From HGM04593 sp045533955 (GTDB taxonomy: Bacteria; Bacteroidota; Bacteroidia; Bacteroidales; Bacteroidaceae): 64,000 nucleotides of DNA. The translations under genes and the position numbers were made by a program. Under the pieces are notes generated by a model. That model was not told where the DNA came from. It saw nothing but the letters and a program-made list of their open reading frames with translations, and ran no database searches. Shown one piece after another: positions 1-7,931 of the stretch. Position 1 is the stretch's first letter. Each line of letters opens with the position of its first letter. Location of the stretch: the NCBI GenBank assembly GCA_045533955.1, contig JAZSIU010000101.1, positions 1-64,000 on the forward strand, given 5' to 3'.

Positions 1-49
1 TAAAATATAATCGTTGTATAACAAAAAAAGCATAACTTTGCATTCAGAA

Positions 50-175
50 TTAAGCGTTCTTTTCAATAATGCATAATAAGACAGATAAGGGAACTTCGCT
101 TGTTTCTAAATCGTTACCTGTCGTAAATTCAAATTCTGTAAGTCGTTTGTTTTCAGCGAGAAAAAAGAAATACTA
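50..175 (-). pseudogene. Unidentified 3' coding remnant
   Basis: On the minus strand a frame different from that of the neighbouring recombinase stays open for about 40 codons and ends in TAA at 50-52. It reads as plausible protein (ENKRLTEFEFTTGND followed by ETSEVPLSVLLCIIEKNA) with no start of its own. The recombinase frame loses its family resemblance at about 190, just upstream, so this is probably the 3' end of a different gene joined to the recombinase by a deletion or recombination. I do not recognise the family. It could also be a chance open frame. Confidence 0.3.
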
Positions 176-1104
176 TATCTTAAGCAATGGAAGGTTATTT
201 TCTTCTTTATCCCGGCCTCGGCAATCCATTGTTTGAGTGGGTGGTGTGTCATTGCGCGGGTGAGTCCTTTGAACACCAATCCTTTGCCCCATTCGCCGCA
301 TAGTTCCAACGCTTCGTGGCTGATGGGGAGTGTTGCCTCGGTCTCGGTCTTCTCGGTGCAGATACGGATATAGTAGCCTTGATCGGGTCCCATCTCAAAG
401 TCGCTCCATTGCAATTTGAGTATGTCGCTGATGCGAAGTCCCGCCATACAGGCGAAGAGCGATGCTTGTTTCAGCACTGGAATACGGCAAGGGGTGGCGG
501 CAAGTAGCTTTACCTCGTCAAGCGTCAGGTACTCCTTTTTAACCTCTTTCCACTCGATTTTCTCAAGAAAGTCATTGAGGTTTTCGCGCAACATCTTCTC
601 CTTGTAGGCAATCTTCAGCAGAGCGCGGAAAGTGGAGTAATATCCCGCTGCCAAATTTCGACTGATATATGAGTTGGGGTGATGTATCTGCTTGCATTTC
701 AAGAGATAATCTCGGAACTTCTCGCATAGCTCAACGGTAATATCCCCGAAGGTACATTTGCCACCGCAGAACTTTTCAAAGTGGTTGCAGACGCAATCCC
801 ACTTTTCGTATCGCTCGCGTGCCTTTGCTCGGAAGTAGGCAAGGAAATCAACCTTCTGTTTGTTCTTATCAAGGAAGCCGAACTCCTCGTTGATGAGCGA
901 CTGCACACGAATACAGCGTATCGCCTCCGCCTTGTTGAGCATCTCTTGGTTGAACATTCGCTGCTGCTCGTTGCGTGGCTTGGCATAGAGATAGATACCG
1001 AGAAACTCTCGGCGGCTCATCTTCATCGTGTAGGGGTTACGGATTGCGGGGTAGTAATCCAAATAGAGTGAAATACGGTCATTGCGTAACGCCTTTTGGC
1101 GCAA
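106..1104 (-). pseudogene. Tyrosine recombinase/integrase, broken at both ends
   Basis: This is a Bacteroidota-type tyrosine recombinase of integrative or conjugative elements. The N-terminal arm-binding segment (ISLYLDYYPAIRNP), the SAM-like core-binding domain and the first part of the catalytic domain are present, including the first catalytic Arg in MAGLRISDIL. The second box begins as HCLRY, where the family has HxxRH. After that the protein leaves the family, runs about 25 unrelated residues and stops, so the helix carrying the tyrosine nucleophile is missing. The 5' end is also damaged: the frame can only start at a TTG (1104), and upstream of it the sequence becomes the antisense of an unrelated ATPase fragment. 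It is therefore almost certainly inactive, the relic of a past insertion. Family assignment is secure; the breakpoints (about 190 and about 1105) are inferred from loss of similarity. Confidence 0.8.
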
Positions 1105-1377
1105 GGTTACAATCTCTATTACTATAGCAGTGACAGACCTTCTCTTGAAATGGATTTCTTTGTGCGTGATGCAGAATCCCTTATTCCTGTGGAAGTAAAA
1201 GCCAACGATGGTGCAACTGCATCGCTTAACAAGTTGCTAAGTGATGACAAATATCCTGACGTAAAATACGGTATCAAGCTTGGGTATAAGAATATCGGAT
1301 TCAATGGCAAGTTCTATACCTTCCCATACTTTTCGACTTTCTTGTTGAAGAGATTTGTGGCGGAGAGGAGAAGTTAA
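1096..1377 (+). pseudogene. C-terminal fragment of a DUF4143-type AAA ATPase
   Basis: The 93-codon frame matches only the last part of the AAA ATPases that end in a DUF4143 (PD-(D/E)xK-like) domain: EMDFFVRDAESLIPVEVKA is the conserved nuclease-fold core, and YFSTFLLKRF is the usual end of these proteins. About 300 N-terminal residues with the Walker motifs are absent. Resemblance begins at about 1108, right where the recombinase sequence on the other strand ends, so one event probably made both breaks. The first few codons overlap the recombinase 5' end and are unlikely to be native. It is a non-functional remnant. Confidence 0.7.
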
Positions 1378-1474
1378 TTTATACTGAATTTGACAATACA
1401 TCATCTTGGGTGTTATTTAACTTCTTTGAATGCCATTTTATATCTTTTGAATAGAAAAAAATTGCCACAATCAA

Positions 1475-1505
1475 TGCAAATGGTTGTGTTTTACAACCAT
1501 TTGCA
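1475..1505. repeat. Perfect 13-bp inverted repeat with 5-nt loop
   Basis: The arms TGCAAATGGTTGT (1475-1487) and ACAACCATTTGCA (1493-1505) are perfect complements around GTTTT. The repeat lies in the gap between the ATPase fragment and the end of the Mrr-like gene. There is no strong T-run on either side, so it is a weak terminator candidate. It could also be a recombination-site relic of the lost element. Confidence 0.5.
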
Positions 1506-1536
1506 CAAACTACAACCCTGTTTATTCCTGTTGAAA

Positions 1537-2253
1537 TTACACCTTCAGCTTCAGCATCAAAGGATTTTGTTCAAGTTCGACGAAATGTAGCTGGCTAAGA
1601 ATTAGTACTACGCCCGAAGAGCATCTTCCATCAACTTGTTGATTAATATAATCCCTTGTAACGAATCCTTTTGACAACATTTCATTATAGGCTAGGCGAA
1701 AGGCCTCTATTTTAATATTTCCCTTTTTGCCAGATGAAGTAATACGCGTTACTCCAGACATATTGATATCAATAAGTTTGTTTCTTCCTTTAGAGTTATA
1801 AAGCGTTTTACCCTTAAGTGGCATAATGTAATTTTGCCACATTTCACCAAATGAAGGATACCCCTCTCTTATTACACTCTTATTACAACATCGACTATTG
1901 TCCGTTCTACAGACTGAAAACATTTGTGGTGAGCCATTTCTTCCGGTATAAAGAATTTCTATTCCAAGTTTATTGGCAACCAAAACGGCATCATCGAGCA
2001 GTTCTCCATCTGTTGCAATCACAGCCTTTGTACAGTCTTGGTATGCCATTGCCCCATAGAGTTGCATAACTGCAGCCCTATTGACTTTTCTCGATGTATT
2101 CCCGAACATCTTTGCTTGTACAGCAATTTTCTCTGTACCCTTTATTGCAATTACATCAATACCCCAATCACCCAATAAAGGGGTTACCACAATTTCATAT
2201 CCTCTTTTTTGGAATATACCTGCAACGTATTCTTCATATTCTTCCGGCAGCAT
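1537..2253 (-). CDS. Mrr-like restriction endonuclease family protein
   Basis: This 238-residue protein is probably a DNA endonuclease of the Mrr/PD-(D/E)xK type, the family that includes type IV enzymes cutting modified DNA. The N-terminal 90 residues hold the fold: acidic helix EEYEEYVAGIF, the active-site Asp33 in GDWGIDVIA and the QxK signature Gln46-Ala-Lys48 in VQAKMF. After about residue 130 a second part follows (FGEMWQNYIMPLKGKTLY and on to the end), which I do not recognise and which may bind DNA. No methyltransferase or specificity subunit is nearby, which fits a stand-alone type IV-like enzyme or a nuclease serving another role. It sits in the AT-rich patch beside the broken recombinase, so it was probably acquired horizontally. 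Catalytic residues look intact. Family call is good; substrate is unknown. Confidence 0.7.
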   Translation of the reverse strand: MLPEEYEEYVAGIFQKRGYEIVVTPLLGDWGIDVIAIKGTEKIAVQAKMFGNTSRKVNRAAVMQLYGAMAYQDCTKAVIATDGELLDDAVLVANKLGIEILYTGRNGSPQMFSVCRTDNSRCCNKSVIREGYPSFGEMWQNYIMPLKGKTLYNSKGRNKLIDINMSGVTRITSSGKKGNIKIEAFRLAYNEMLSKGFVTRDYINQQVDGRCSSGVVLILSQLHFVELEQNPLMLKLKV

Positions 2254-2310
2254 ATCTATAACATAGTAAAATTATTAACAAAACAAAGTAACTTATTATT
2301 TATAGTGATT

Positions 2311-3735
2311 TCATTTCCCGATGCAGAAATTTTTAAAGATATTCTGAAGCACAAGCTCCGAAGAGACCTCGCCGACTATTTCGGATAAGTGGTTTATGCA
2401 CAGGCGCAGGTCCTCGCTCACAAGGTCGCAGGAAAGGCCGTCGTGCATCGCCTGTTGAACGCGTCGTATATCGCCCAGAGCAGCGCGCAGAGCCTCGTAG
2501 TGTCGCACGTTTGTTACCACCACGGCATCGTCCGAGACATCGGGGAGAGCTGCCGATGTTTGCAGAAAATCGTGCAGTTTGTCTATATTTGTGCCTAATT
2601 TAGCCGATATTGCCCACATATCTCTTTTGCTCCACTCTACCCCGCTACCGCATTTTTCAATGAGTGCTTGCGCTTCGTTCATCGCCGCGGTGATTGTCAT
2701 TGCATCCACGACGTCGCACTTATTTATGAGCACTGCCATCTTTTTGTTTCTGCACAGCGGCAACAAACGTTGTGCTGTTGCTTCGAGGCTTTGTCGGTTC
2801 ATCATCGGGTCTATTACCCAGAGTGCGATATTTGATTTTTGCAGCTGTTCCAATGTACGCTCAATGCCTATCTGCTCGACAATGTCTGTTGTGCGACGCA
2901 CGCCTGCCGTGTCGATGAATCGAAATGCGGTGCCACAGATATTTACCACCCCTTCAATTGTGTCGCGCGTTGTTCCGCTTATATCGCTGACAATGGCACG
3001 CTCTTCGTTGAGCAGTGCATTCAGCAGGGTGCTTTTTCCGGTGTTTGTCTCGCCCACAATTGCAACGGGAACGCCTGTTTTTACGGCGTTACCAAGGGCG
3101 AAAGAGTCGGTGAGTCTCGATATTTCTACCTCAATTTCGTTGCTCAGAGCCAATAGATGGCTGCGGTCGGCAAATGTTACATCCTCTTCGCTAAAGTCGA
3201 GCTCGAGTTCCATAAGCGTGGTAAGATGCAGCAGTTGGTCGCGCAGCGACGAGAGGCGACGGCTGAATCCTCCTTTCAGTTGATTGAGCGCCAGACGGTG
3301 GCTTGCACGCGAGCCCGATGCGATAAGGTCGGCGACGGCTTCGGCACGGCTGAGGTCCATTTTACCGGCAAGGAATGCGCGCATAGTAAACTCGCCCGGT
3401 TCGGCCTGTCGTGCGCCGTGCTCGATGAGGTTTATCATCAGCTCGCGTGTGATGTAGGGCGAAGCATGGCAACTTATCTCCACCGTATCCTCGCCCGTGT
3501 AGCTGTGTGGGGCGCGCATTATGGTAAGAAGTACCTCGTCGAGGGTGTGCCCCTGTACGTCGCAAATATCGCCGAAGGCTACCGTGTGGCTGCCGCGTTC
3601 GACAAGAGGCCTGCCCGCACGAGGGGTAAAAACCGCGGCGGCGATGCCAATGGCATCGCTACCCGAAATTCTCACTACACTCAGTGCCCCACCCTGCGCT
3701 GTGGCAAGGGCGCAAATTGTATCGTTGTTTTTCAT
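2311..3735 (-). CDS. mnmE: tRNA uridine-5-carboxymethylaminomethyl modification GTPase MnmE
   Basis: MnmE works with MnmG (not in the window) to modify the wobble uridine of several tRNAs. It hydrolyses GTP on G-domain dimerisation and uses a folate-bound carbon unit. All parts are visible in the 474 residues: N-terminal folate-binding domain (1-about 125), helical domain split by a G domain with P-loop GETNTGKS (228-235), DTAG (275-278) and NKCD (338-341), and the C-terminal CIGK whose cysteine is conserved in the family. Length is close to the usual 450-470. It is transcribed leftwards; the next gene upstream, a nucleoside phosphorylase, is about 65 bp away on the same strand, so co-transcription is possible. 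Confidence 0.96.
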   Translation of the reverse strand: MKNNDTICALATAQGGALSVVRISGSDAIGIAAAVFTPRAGRPLVERGSHTVAFGDICDVQGHTLDEVLLTIMRAPHSYTGEDTVEISCHASPYITRELMINLIEHGARQAEPGEFTMRAFLAGKMDLSRAEAVADLIASGSRASHRLALNQLKGGFSRRLSSLRDQLLHLTTLMELELDFSEEDVTFADRSHLLALSNEIEVEISRLTDSFALGNAVKTGVPVAIVGETNTGKSTLLNALLNEERAIVSDISGTTRDTIEGVVNICGTAFRFIDTAGVRRTTDIVEQIGIERTLEQLQKSNIALWVIDPMMNRQSLEATAQRLLPLCRNKKMAVLINKCDVVDAMTITAAMNEAQALIEKCGSGVEWSKRDMWAISAKLGTNIDKLHDFLQTSAALPDVSDDAVVVTNVRHYEALRAALGDIRRVQQAMHDGLSCDLVSEDLRLCINHLSEIVGEVSSELVLQNIFKNFCIGK

Positions 3736-3799
3736 CTGAATTGTTTATCTTCGGCCAAAGATTTTTTGGTTTGTGCTTTTATCTGTTTATCGGCTATTC

Positions 3800-4672
3800 T
3801 TAAATTCTATCGAGCACGGTCTGTATAAGCTCGCGCATTTTCGCATCATAATCGATGGTTGCCTGCTTGGCCACGCGATGCGCAATGACAAGGCAGACTG
3901 TTGTTGCACGGTGCCCCATAAGGCGTGCGAGGCCCGCAAGAGCCGAACTTTCCATCTCGAAATTGGTGATGCGCCAACCATTATGCTCGAACGAGACGAC
4001 AAGCTCATTCTGCTGCGGGAAGGCAAGCGGCACGCGTAATTGTCGTCCCTGCGGGCCAAAGAATCCTCCGCACGATATTGTTACGCCGCGCACCATATCA
4101 TCCCGTGCAATGCGCTCCATCAATTGGGCGTCGCAATCTATCGTATAGGGTGCGCACAGTTGGGGCGACCAATTAAGATGTTTCGTAAAAGCCTCCTCAA
4201 ATTCAAGGTCGCACACCTCGTTGCGTCCGGCGTAGAAATTGAGCAGTCCGTCGAAACCAACCGACTTTGCCGAGCAGATGAAGGAACCCGTGGGGGTAAA
4301 TTCCTGCAAGCCTCCGCAGGTGCCTATGCGCACAAGTTGCAGCGAGCGCAGTGTATCCTTCTCGCGGCGTGTCTGAAAGTCGATATTGGCGAGGGCGTCA
4401 AGCTCGTTCATCACAATGTCAATATTATCACAGCCTATTCCCGTGCCTACCACGGTTATTCGTTTGCCTTTGTAGTTTCCGGTTATTGTGCGGAACTCGC
4501 GCGCGCTGATGTCGCACTCTTGTGTGTCGAAATACTCGGCTACTTTTGGTACGCGATTGGGGTCGCCCACGAGAATTACTTTATCGGCAAGCTCCGAGGG
4601 TTTTACTCCTAAATGATAGATGGCTCCGTCGGGTTCTATCAGCAGCTCTGAGGGTGGAAAATATCGTTTCAT
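3800..4672 (-). CDS. Nucleoside phosphorylase (uridine phosphorylase-like)
   Basis: This protein is of the PNP/UDP phosphorylase family, which splits nucleosides with phosphate to give base and ribose-1-phosphate in salvage. Signatures are the phosphate-binding GDPNRVPKVAEYF near the N-terminus, VVGTGIGCDN, the RIGTCGG loop and the late ESSAL segment that contacts ribose. The start is placed at the ATG giving MKRYFPPSELL (4672); the longer frame to 4720 adds 16 residues untypical of the family. The protein is about 290 residues, somewhat longer than bacterial uridine phosphorylase (about 250). Whether the substrate is uridine, another pyrimidine or a purine nucleoside cannot be read from sequence. 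Confidence 0.88.
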   Translation of the reverse strand: MKRYFPPSELLIEPDGAIYHLGVKPSELADKVILVGDPNRVPKVAEYFDTQECDISAREFRTITGNYKGKRITVVGTGIGCDNIDIVMNELDALANIDFQTRREKDTLRSLQLVRIGTCGGLQEFTPTGSFICSAKSVGFDGLLNFYAGRNEVCDLEFEEAFTKHLNWSPQLCAPYTIDCDAQLMERIARDDMVRGVTISCGGFFGPQGRQLRVPLAFPQQNELVVSFEHNGWRITNFEMESSALAGLARLMGHRATTVCLVIAHRVAKQATIDYDAKMRELIQTVLDRI

Positions 4673-4781
4673 AATTCTGTTATTTAATTGTTTATAAGGG
4701 AAACAAATAATGTGGGGCAACTGTTGCGACGTTATTATTTATTCAGAAATTTTATCTGCTTAAAAGGGGGGGGGACGGGAA

Positions 4782-6221
4782 TCAGCGGTTGAGCCTGTCT
4801 AACTCGAGACGGCGTATCTCTTTTTCCATTTTTTCGAGACGCAGCGCATCCTCTTCGCATTTTTTCTCGAGCGCGAGTATCTCGGCCGACATTTTTTGCT
4901 TGTCGGCGGGGCTTGCCGCGGCATAGTCGTCGCGTCGGCTGTCGAGTTTTTTTTGTTGATTGCGTAATTTTGTATTCTCGTCCTGCCATTTTACATACAT
5001 TGTCCGTGCCTCTTTGCTTTTGAAATGTTCGAGGGTTGTATAGTCGGTTGCATCGTCGATGACAAATAGAAAATCGCCTTTTCCGCTCTCGTCGGCGGTA
5101 TTATTGAATTGGAGCATTGCATATTGTTGGCGGGCTTTTCTTAGGAGCTCGGCGTCGGTCTGTGTCGCTTTTATGGAGAATAGATGCGAGAGGGTGAGAA
5201 GCGTGGCGTAGTCCATCTCTTCGGCATTATATGTGTGCCTTACCTCGTTGGGGATAAATATGTAGATGCAGACTTTGCCCTCGGGCATACGACGGTCGGT
5301 GGCAAACCAGCCTAAATTGACTATTTCGTTTACGGCCATCATATAGTCGTTGGCCTCGGAGTTGAATGGCATTCCAAGATTGGTGGCTTTCAGGAAACGT
5401 CTGTTCTCGCTGTCGTAACGTGTTACGAAGATGTCGTATCCGCCCAGCGATTCGTCGCCGTCGCTCGAGAAATAGAATGTTGTTCCGTCGGCCGACATAA
5501 AGGGATAATTGTCGTTTCCACCCGTCTCAATGCCCTTGAGGAGTGTCGGTCGGCCCCACTCGTCGCCTGTTTTTGTGGCGCCGAAGAGTTTGAGGTAGGA
5601 GAGGCCGTCGGCATCTACTCGTTGGGGATAGTAGATGTCGGTGCCACGCTCGGTCATCGAGAGGACACCCTCGAGCGAGGGGTTACCGAAATAATCGGCT
5701 ACACTGCGCAGCACGCCAACGTCGCTGCCCATACGATAGGCTTGCAAGAAATTCTTTTTATCGACCACTATGCTGTCGATGATGCAGATGCGCTCTGTGG
5801 AGCGCATCATACGCAACAGCGCTTCGAGTTTCTGAATCTGCGTGTGTGTGTCGAGCAGTTTATCCTCGTCCTTGCCTATTTCCATATACTCCTCGTAACT
5901 TTCAAGGGCTTCGTTGTATCGGAGGGCGTCTTTATAGAAACGTCCCAGATAATACGATGCGTTGAGCACGCGACGCTTCGAGGCCATTTGCAGGCGCTCT
6001 TCAATGTTACAGGCAGTGTCGGCCGTCTCGTAGCAGCAGACTGCGTACCAATAGTTATACTCGGCGCTGTTGGGCGAGCCTTTGAGCAACTTTTCCAAAA
6101 TGGGCTTTGCTTCATTATATTTTCCCTCTTGAAATAGTTTACGTGCATTTGCCTTTGTATTCTGCGCCGATGCACCTAACGTCAGAAAAGATAAAAACAG
6201 TATGAAGAGAATCTTTTTCAT
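4782..6221 (-). CDS. TPR and WD40-like (PD40) repeat protein, secreted
   Basis: This is a probable periplasmic or outer-membrane-associated protein. It starts with a signal peptide (MKKILFILFLSFLTLGASAQ), then has tetratricopeptide-type helices (FQEGKYNEAKPILEKLLKG, YNEALESYEEYMEIGKDED), then PD40-type beta-propeller stretches (YPFMSADGTTFYFSSDGD, GGYDIFVTRYDS, a hallmark of these proteins), and finally a charged coiled coil (about residues 400-479). Bacteroidota relatives often continue into an OmpA-like peptidoglycan-binding domain; that domain is absent here. The start is the ATG at 6221, which gives the signal peptide directly. A nine-G run (4766-4774) lies just 3' of the stop and does not alter the product. 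It is preceded by the tandem 83-bp promoter units at 6274-6439. Function unknown; gliding/secretion-type scaffolds share this architecture. Confidence 0.8.
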   Translation of the reverse strand: MKKILFILFLSFLTLGASAQNTKANARKLFQEGKYNEAKPILEKLLKGSPNSAEYNYWYAVCCYETADTACNIEERLQMASKRRVLNASYYLGRFYKDALRYNEALESYEEYMEIGKDEDKLLDTHTQIQKLEALLRMMRSTERICIIDSIVVDKKNFLQAYRMGSDVGVLRSVADYFGNPSLEGVLSMTERGTDIYYPQRVDADGLSYLKLFGATKTGDEWGRPTLLKGIETGGNDNYPFMSADGTTFYFSSDGDESLGGYDIFVTRYDSENRRFLKATNLGMPFNSEANDYMMAVNEIVNLGWFATDRRMPEGKVCIYIFIPNEVRHTYNAEEMDYATLLTLSHLFSIKATQTDAELLRKARQQYAMLQFNNTADESGKGDFLFVIDDATDYTTLEHFKSKEARTMYVKWQDENTKLRNQQKKLDSRRDDYAAASPADKQKMSAEILALEKKCEEDALRLEKMEKEIRRLELDRLNR

Positions 6222-6273
6222 TGCTTCAGTTTTATAATTATTCTTAAACAAAACAAAGCTCGGCCATTCTTAA

Positions 6274-6439
6274 GCGTACAAGCGAGCGAGAGTGTCAAAG
6301 TTTACTTTGGCATCTTGCAGCGAGCACTGTGTTTGCCTGCTTGAAAAGCAAATATAGGGACAAGCGAGCGAGAAACGTAAAATTTATTTTAACGTTTATC
6401 ACAGCGAGTGCAGTATATGTTCGCCGATAGGCAAATATA
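6274..6439 (-). repeat. Two tandem 83-bp promoter-hairpin units
   Basis: Reading the minus strand, 6439-6357 and 6356-6274 are two diverged copies with the same plan. Each begins with TATATTTGC, an exact Bacteroidota -7 element (TAnnTTTG). A hairpin follows that uses the TTTGC as one arm (closed by GGCGAA in the first copy, GCAAA in the second). Then come CTCGCTG at offset about 32-39, a second inverted repeat (around AAAATAAATTTT; CAAAGTAAACTTTG), and the identical 14-mer TCTCGCTCGCTTGT at offset about 66-80. The units lie 53 bp upstream of the TPR/propeller gene and point towards it. They could be tandem promoters with structured leaders, or short RNAs. Confidence 0.7.
6349..6356 (-). promoter_or_regulatory. 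-7 element for the TPR/propeller gene
   Basis: TATATTTG on the minus strand, an exact match to TAnnTTTG; it is the promoter copy nearer the gene at 4782-6221. The predicted start near 6343 gives a leader of about 120 nt that contains the second hairpin and the CTCGCTCGCTTG segment. The -33 region is weak. The matching element of the outer unit is at 6432-6439. Confidence 0.5.
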
Positions 6440-6482
6440 CAAACATTGAACGACACAAATGCTTTTTTAACTTATTTTTTTG

Positions 6483-6490
6483 TATTTTTG
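6483..6490 (+). promoter_or_regulatory. -7 element for ttcA
   Basis: TATTTTTG fits TAnnTTTG and lies 45 bp before the ttcA ATG, back to back with the promoter units of the divergent gene. No good TTG is seen 19-21 bp upstream. Confidence 0.4.
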
Positions 6491-6534
6491 CACGATTTTT
6501 AATCCAGCTACAAAAAGTAACCCAACCGCGCCCT

Positions 6535-7299
6535 ATGCCCAAGCTCACCGAAAAAGAGACACTCTTGAAACAAATACGCACACGCTTCAACAAAGCAAGC
6601 AAAGAGTATGCCCTTTTGCAAGATGGCGACAACATACTCATAGGGCTCTCGGGCGGCAAAGACTCGCTGATGCTGCTGCAACTGCTATCCGAGCGAAGCC
6701 GCATCTACAAGCCCTCCATCAATATAAAAGCAGCGCACGTGCAGATGTCCAACATCCCCTACAAGAGCAATCTCGATTTTTTACAAGAATTTTGCGATAG
6801 TCTGAATGTAGAGCTCATCGTCGCCTCGACAGGGTTCGACGCAAGCACCGACACGCGAAAATCGCCCTGCTTCCTATGCTCGTGGAACCGCCGCAAAGCA
6901 CTCTTTACAATAGCACAAGAGCGTGGCTGCAACAAAATTGCACTCGGACACAATATGGACGACTTTATCGAGACGATGCTTATGAACATAACCTTTCAAG
7001 GAGCATTCAGCGCAATGGCCCCACTGATGCAGATGCGCAAATTCCCCATAAGCGTCATCCGTCCGCTGTGCCTTGTAAACGAAAAAGACATTGCCCGATA
7101 CGCCCAATTGGCACAATATCCCCCACAGACAAAAAACTGCCCCTACGAGCGCAGCAGCAACCGCCAGCAGATGAAAGAGCTGCTTGCACAACTCGAAGGG
7201 CTCAACCCCGAGGCCCGCTACAACCTATGGAGCTCGATGAGCAACATACAGAGCGAGCTTCTGCCACCAGCAACGACAAAAAACAAAAAAATAGAATAA
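6535..7299 (+). CDS. ttcA: tRNA 2-thiocytidine biosynthesis protein TtcA family
   Basis: TtcA-like ATP-dependent tRNA thiolase. The family makes 2-thiocytidine at tRNA position 32 using an iron-sulfur cluster. The PP-loop SGGKDS is at residues 39-44, the CxxC pair at Cys112 and Cys115 (SPCFLCSW), and the later cluster cysteine at Cys202 (NCPYE). GHNMDDFIET is the conserved second ATP-site segment. The protein is 254 residues, shorter than E. coli TtcA (about 310), because both ends are trimmed, as usual for compact members. Only 3 bp separate its stop from the following DUF486 gene, so the two are probably co-transcribed. A related TtuA-type activity is the main alternative. Confidence 0.85.
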   Translation: MPKLTEKETLLKQIRTRFNKASKEYALLQDGDNILIGLSGGKDSLMLLQLLSERSRIYKPSINIKAAHVQMSNIPYKSNLDFLQEFCDSLNVELIVASTGFDASTDTRKSPCFLCSWNRRKALFTIAQERGCNKIALGHNMDDFIETMLMNITFQGAFSAMAPLMQMRKFPISVIRPLCLVNEKDIARYAQLAQYPPQTKNCPYERSSNRQQMKELLAQLEGLNPEARYNLWSSMSNIQSELLPPATTKNKKIE

Positions 7300-7302
7300 A
7301 CA

Positions 7303-7677
7303 ATGAGCAAAGCAATTCTTACATTGACATTCCTTGTCATCTCAAACACCTTTATGACCCTTGCTTGGTACGGCAACCTCAAGCTGCAAGAGATGAAAAT
7401 AATCTCATCAAACACCCCACTCTATCTGATAATCCTCCTCAGTTGGGGCATTGCACTCTTGGAATACTCGTTTCTCATCCCCGCCAACCGCATCGGCTCC
7501 GAGATTAACGGTGGCCCCTTCTCTCTTGTGCAACTAAAAGTCATTCAAGAAGTTGTCTCGTGCATAATCTTCGGTGTGATAGTATCGGTACTCTTCAAGG
7601 GCGAAAGCCTTCATTGGAACCACATTGTCGCCTTCCTGTTGCTGATATTAGCCGTCTATTTTGTATTTATGAAATAA
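7303..7677 (+). CDS. DUF486 family small membrane protein
   Basis: A 124-residue protein with four hydrophobic helices (about 5-25, 40-58, 70-95, 103-123) and the family segments WYGNLKLQ, ALLEYSFLIPANRIG and LVQLKVIQEV. DUF486 proteins are fused or related to the drug/metabolite transporter superfamily and resemble half-size EmrE-like proteins. The substrate is unknown. It follows ttcA by 3 bp and is followed by a terminator-like hairpin. The link with tRNA thiolation is probably only positional. Confidence 0.85.
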   Translation: MSKAILTLTFLVISNTFMTLAWYGNLKLQEMKIISSNTPLYLIILLSWGIALLEYSFLIPANRIGSEINGGPFSLVQLKVIQEVVSCIIFGVIVSVLFKGESLHWNHIVAFLLLILAVYFVFMK

Positions 7678-7806
7678 TTTTTAAAGATAATTTGTAGCAT
7701 CGCAATAATATAGAGCAAAATTACCAAGCTATTTGCATCCATTTTGCACGACAATAAAGACCAACACACAATGTAAATAATTTTACAATAGAATTATAAA
7801 AAAAGC

Positions 7807-7840
7807 AATCGGGAGCGACCTTCACAGGCCACTCCCGATT
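7807..7840 (+). terminator. Terminator after the ttcA-DUF486 pair
   Basis: Arms AATCGGGAG and CTCCCGATT pair around a 16-nt loop that can extend the stem (CC/GG), followed by TTTC. Confidence 0.6.
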
Positions 7841-7931
7841 TTCATCATTTCAAACCATTATTTTAACTTCAAATCAACATTATGTAATCTCTTAGTTGTC
7901 TATTATTCTTTTCTTTTTCGGGGAGCAGTTA

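Noticed and set aside
1390..1590. Plus-strand frame of 66 codons between the ATPase fragment and the Mrr-like gene
   Set aside because: It reads through the 13-bp inverted repeat and into the antisense of the nuclease gene, and its composition is not protein-like.
4766..4774. Nine-G run as a phase-variable tract
   Set aside because: It lies 3' of the stop codon of the TPR/propeller gene, so slippage would not change the protein.
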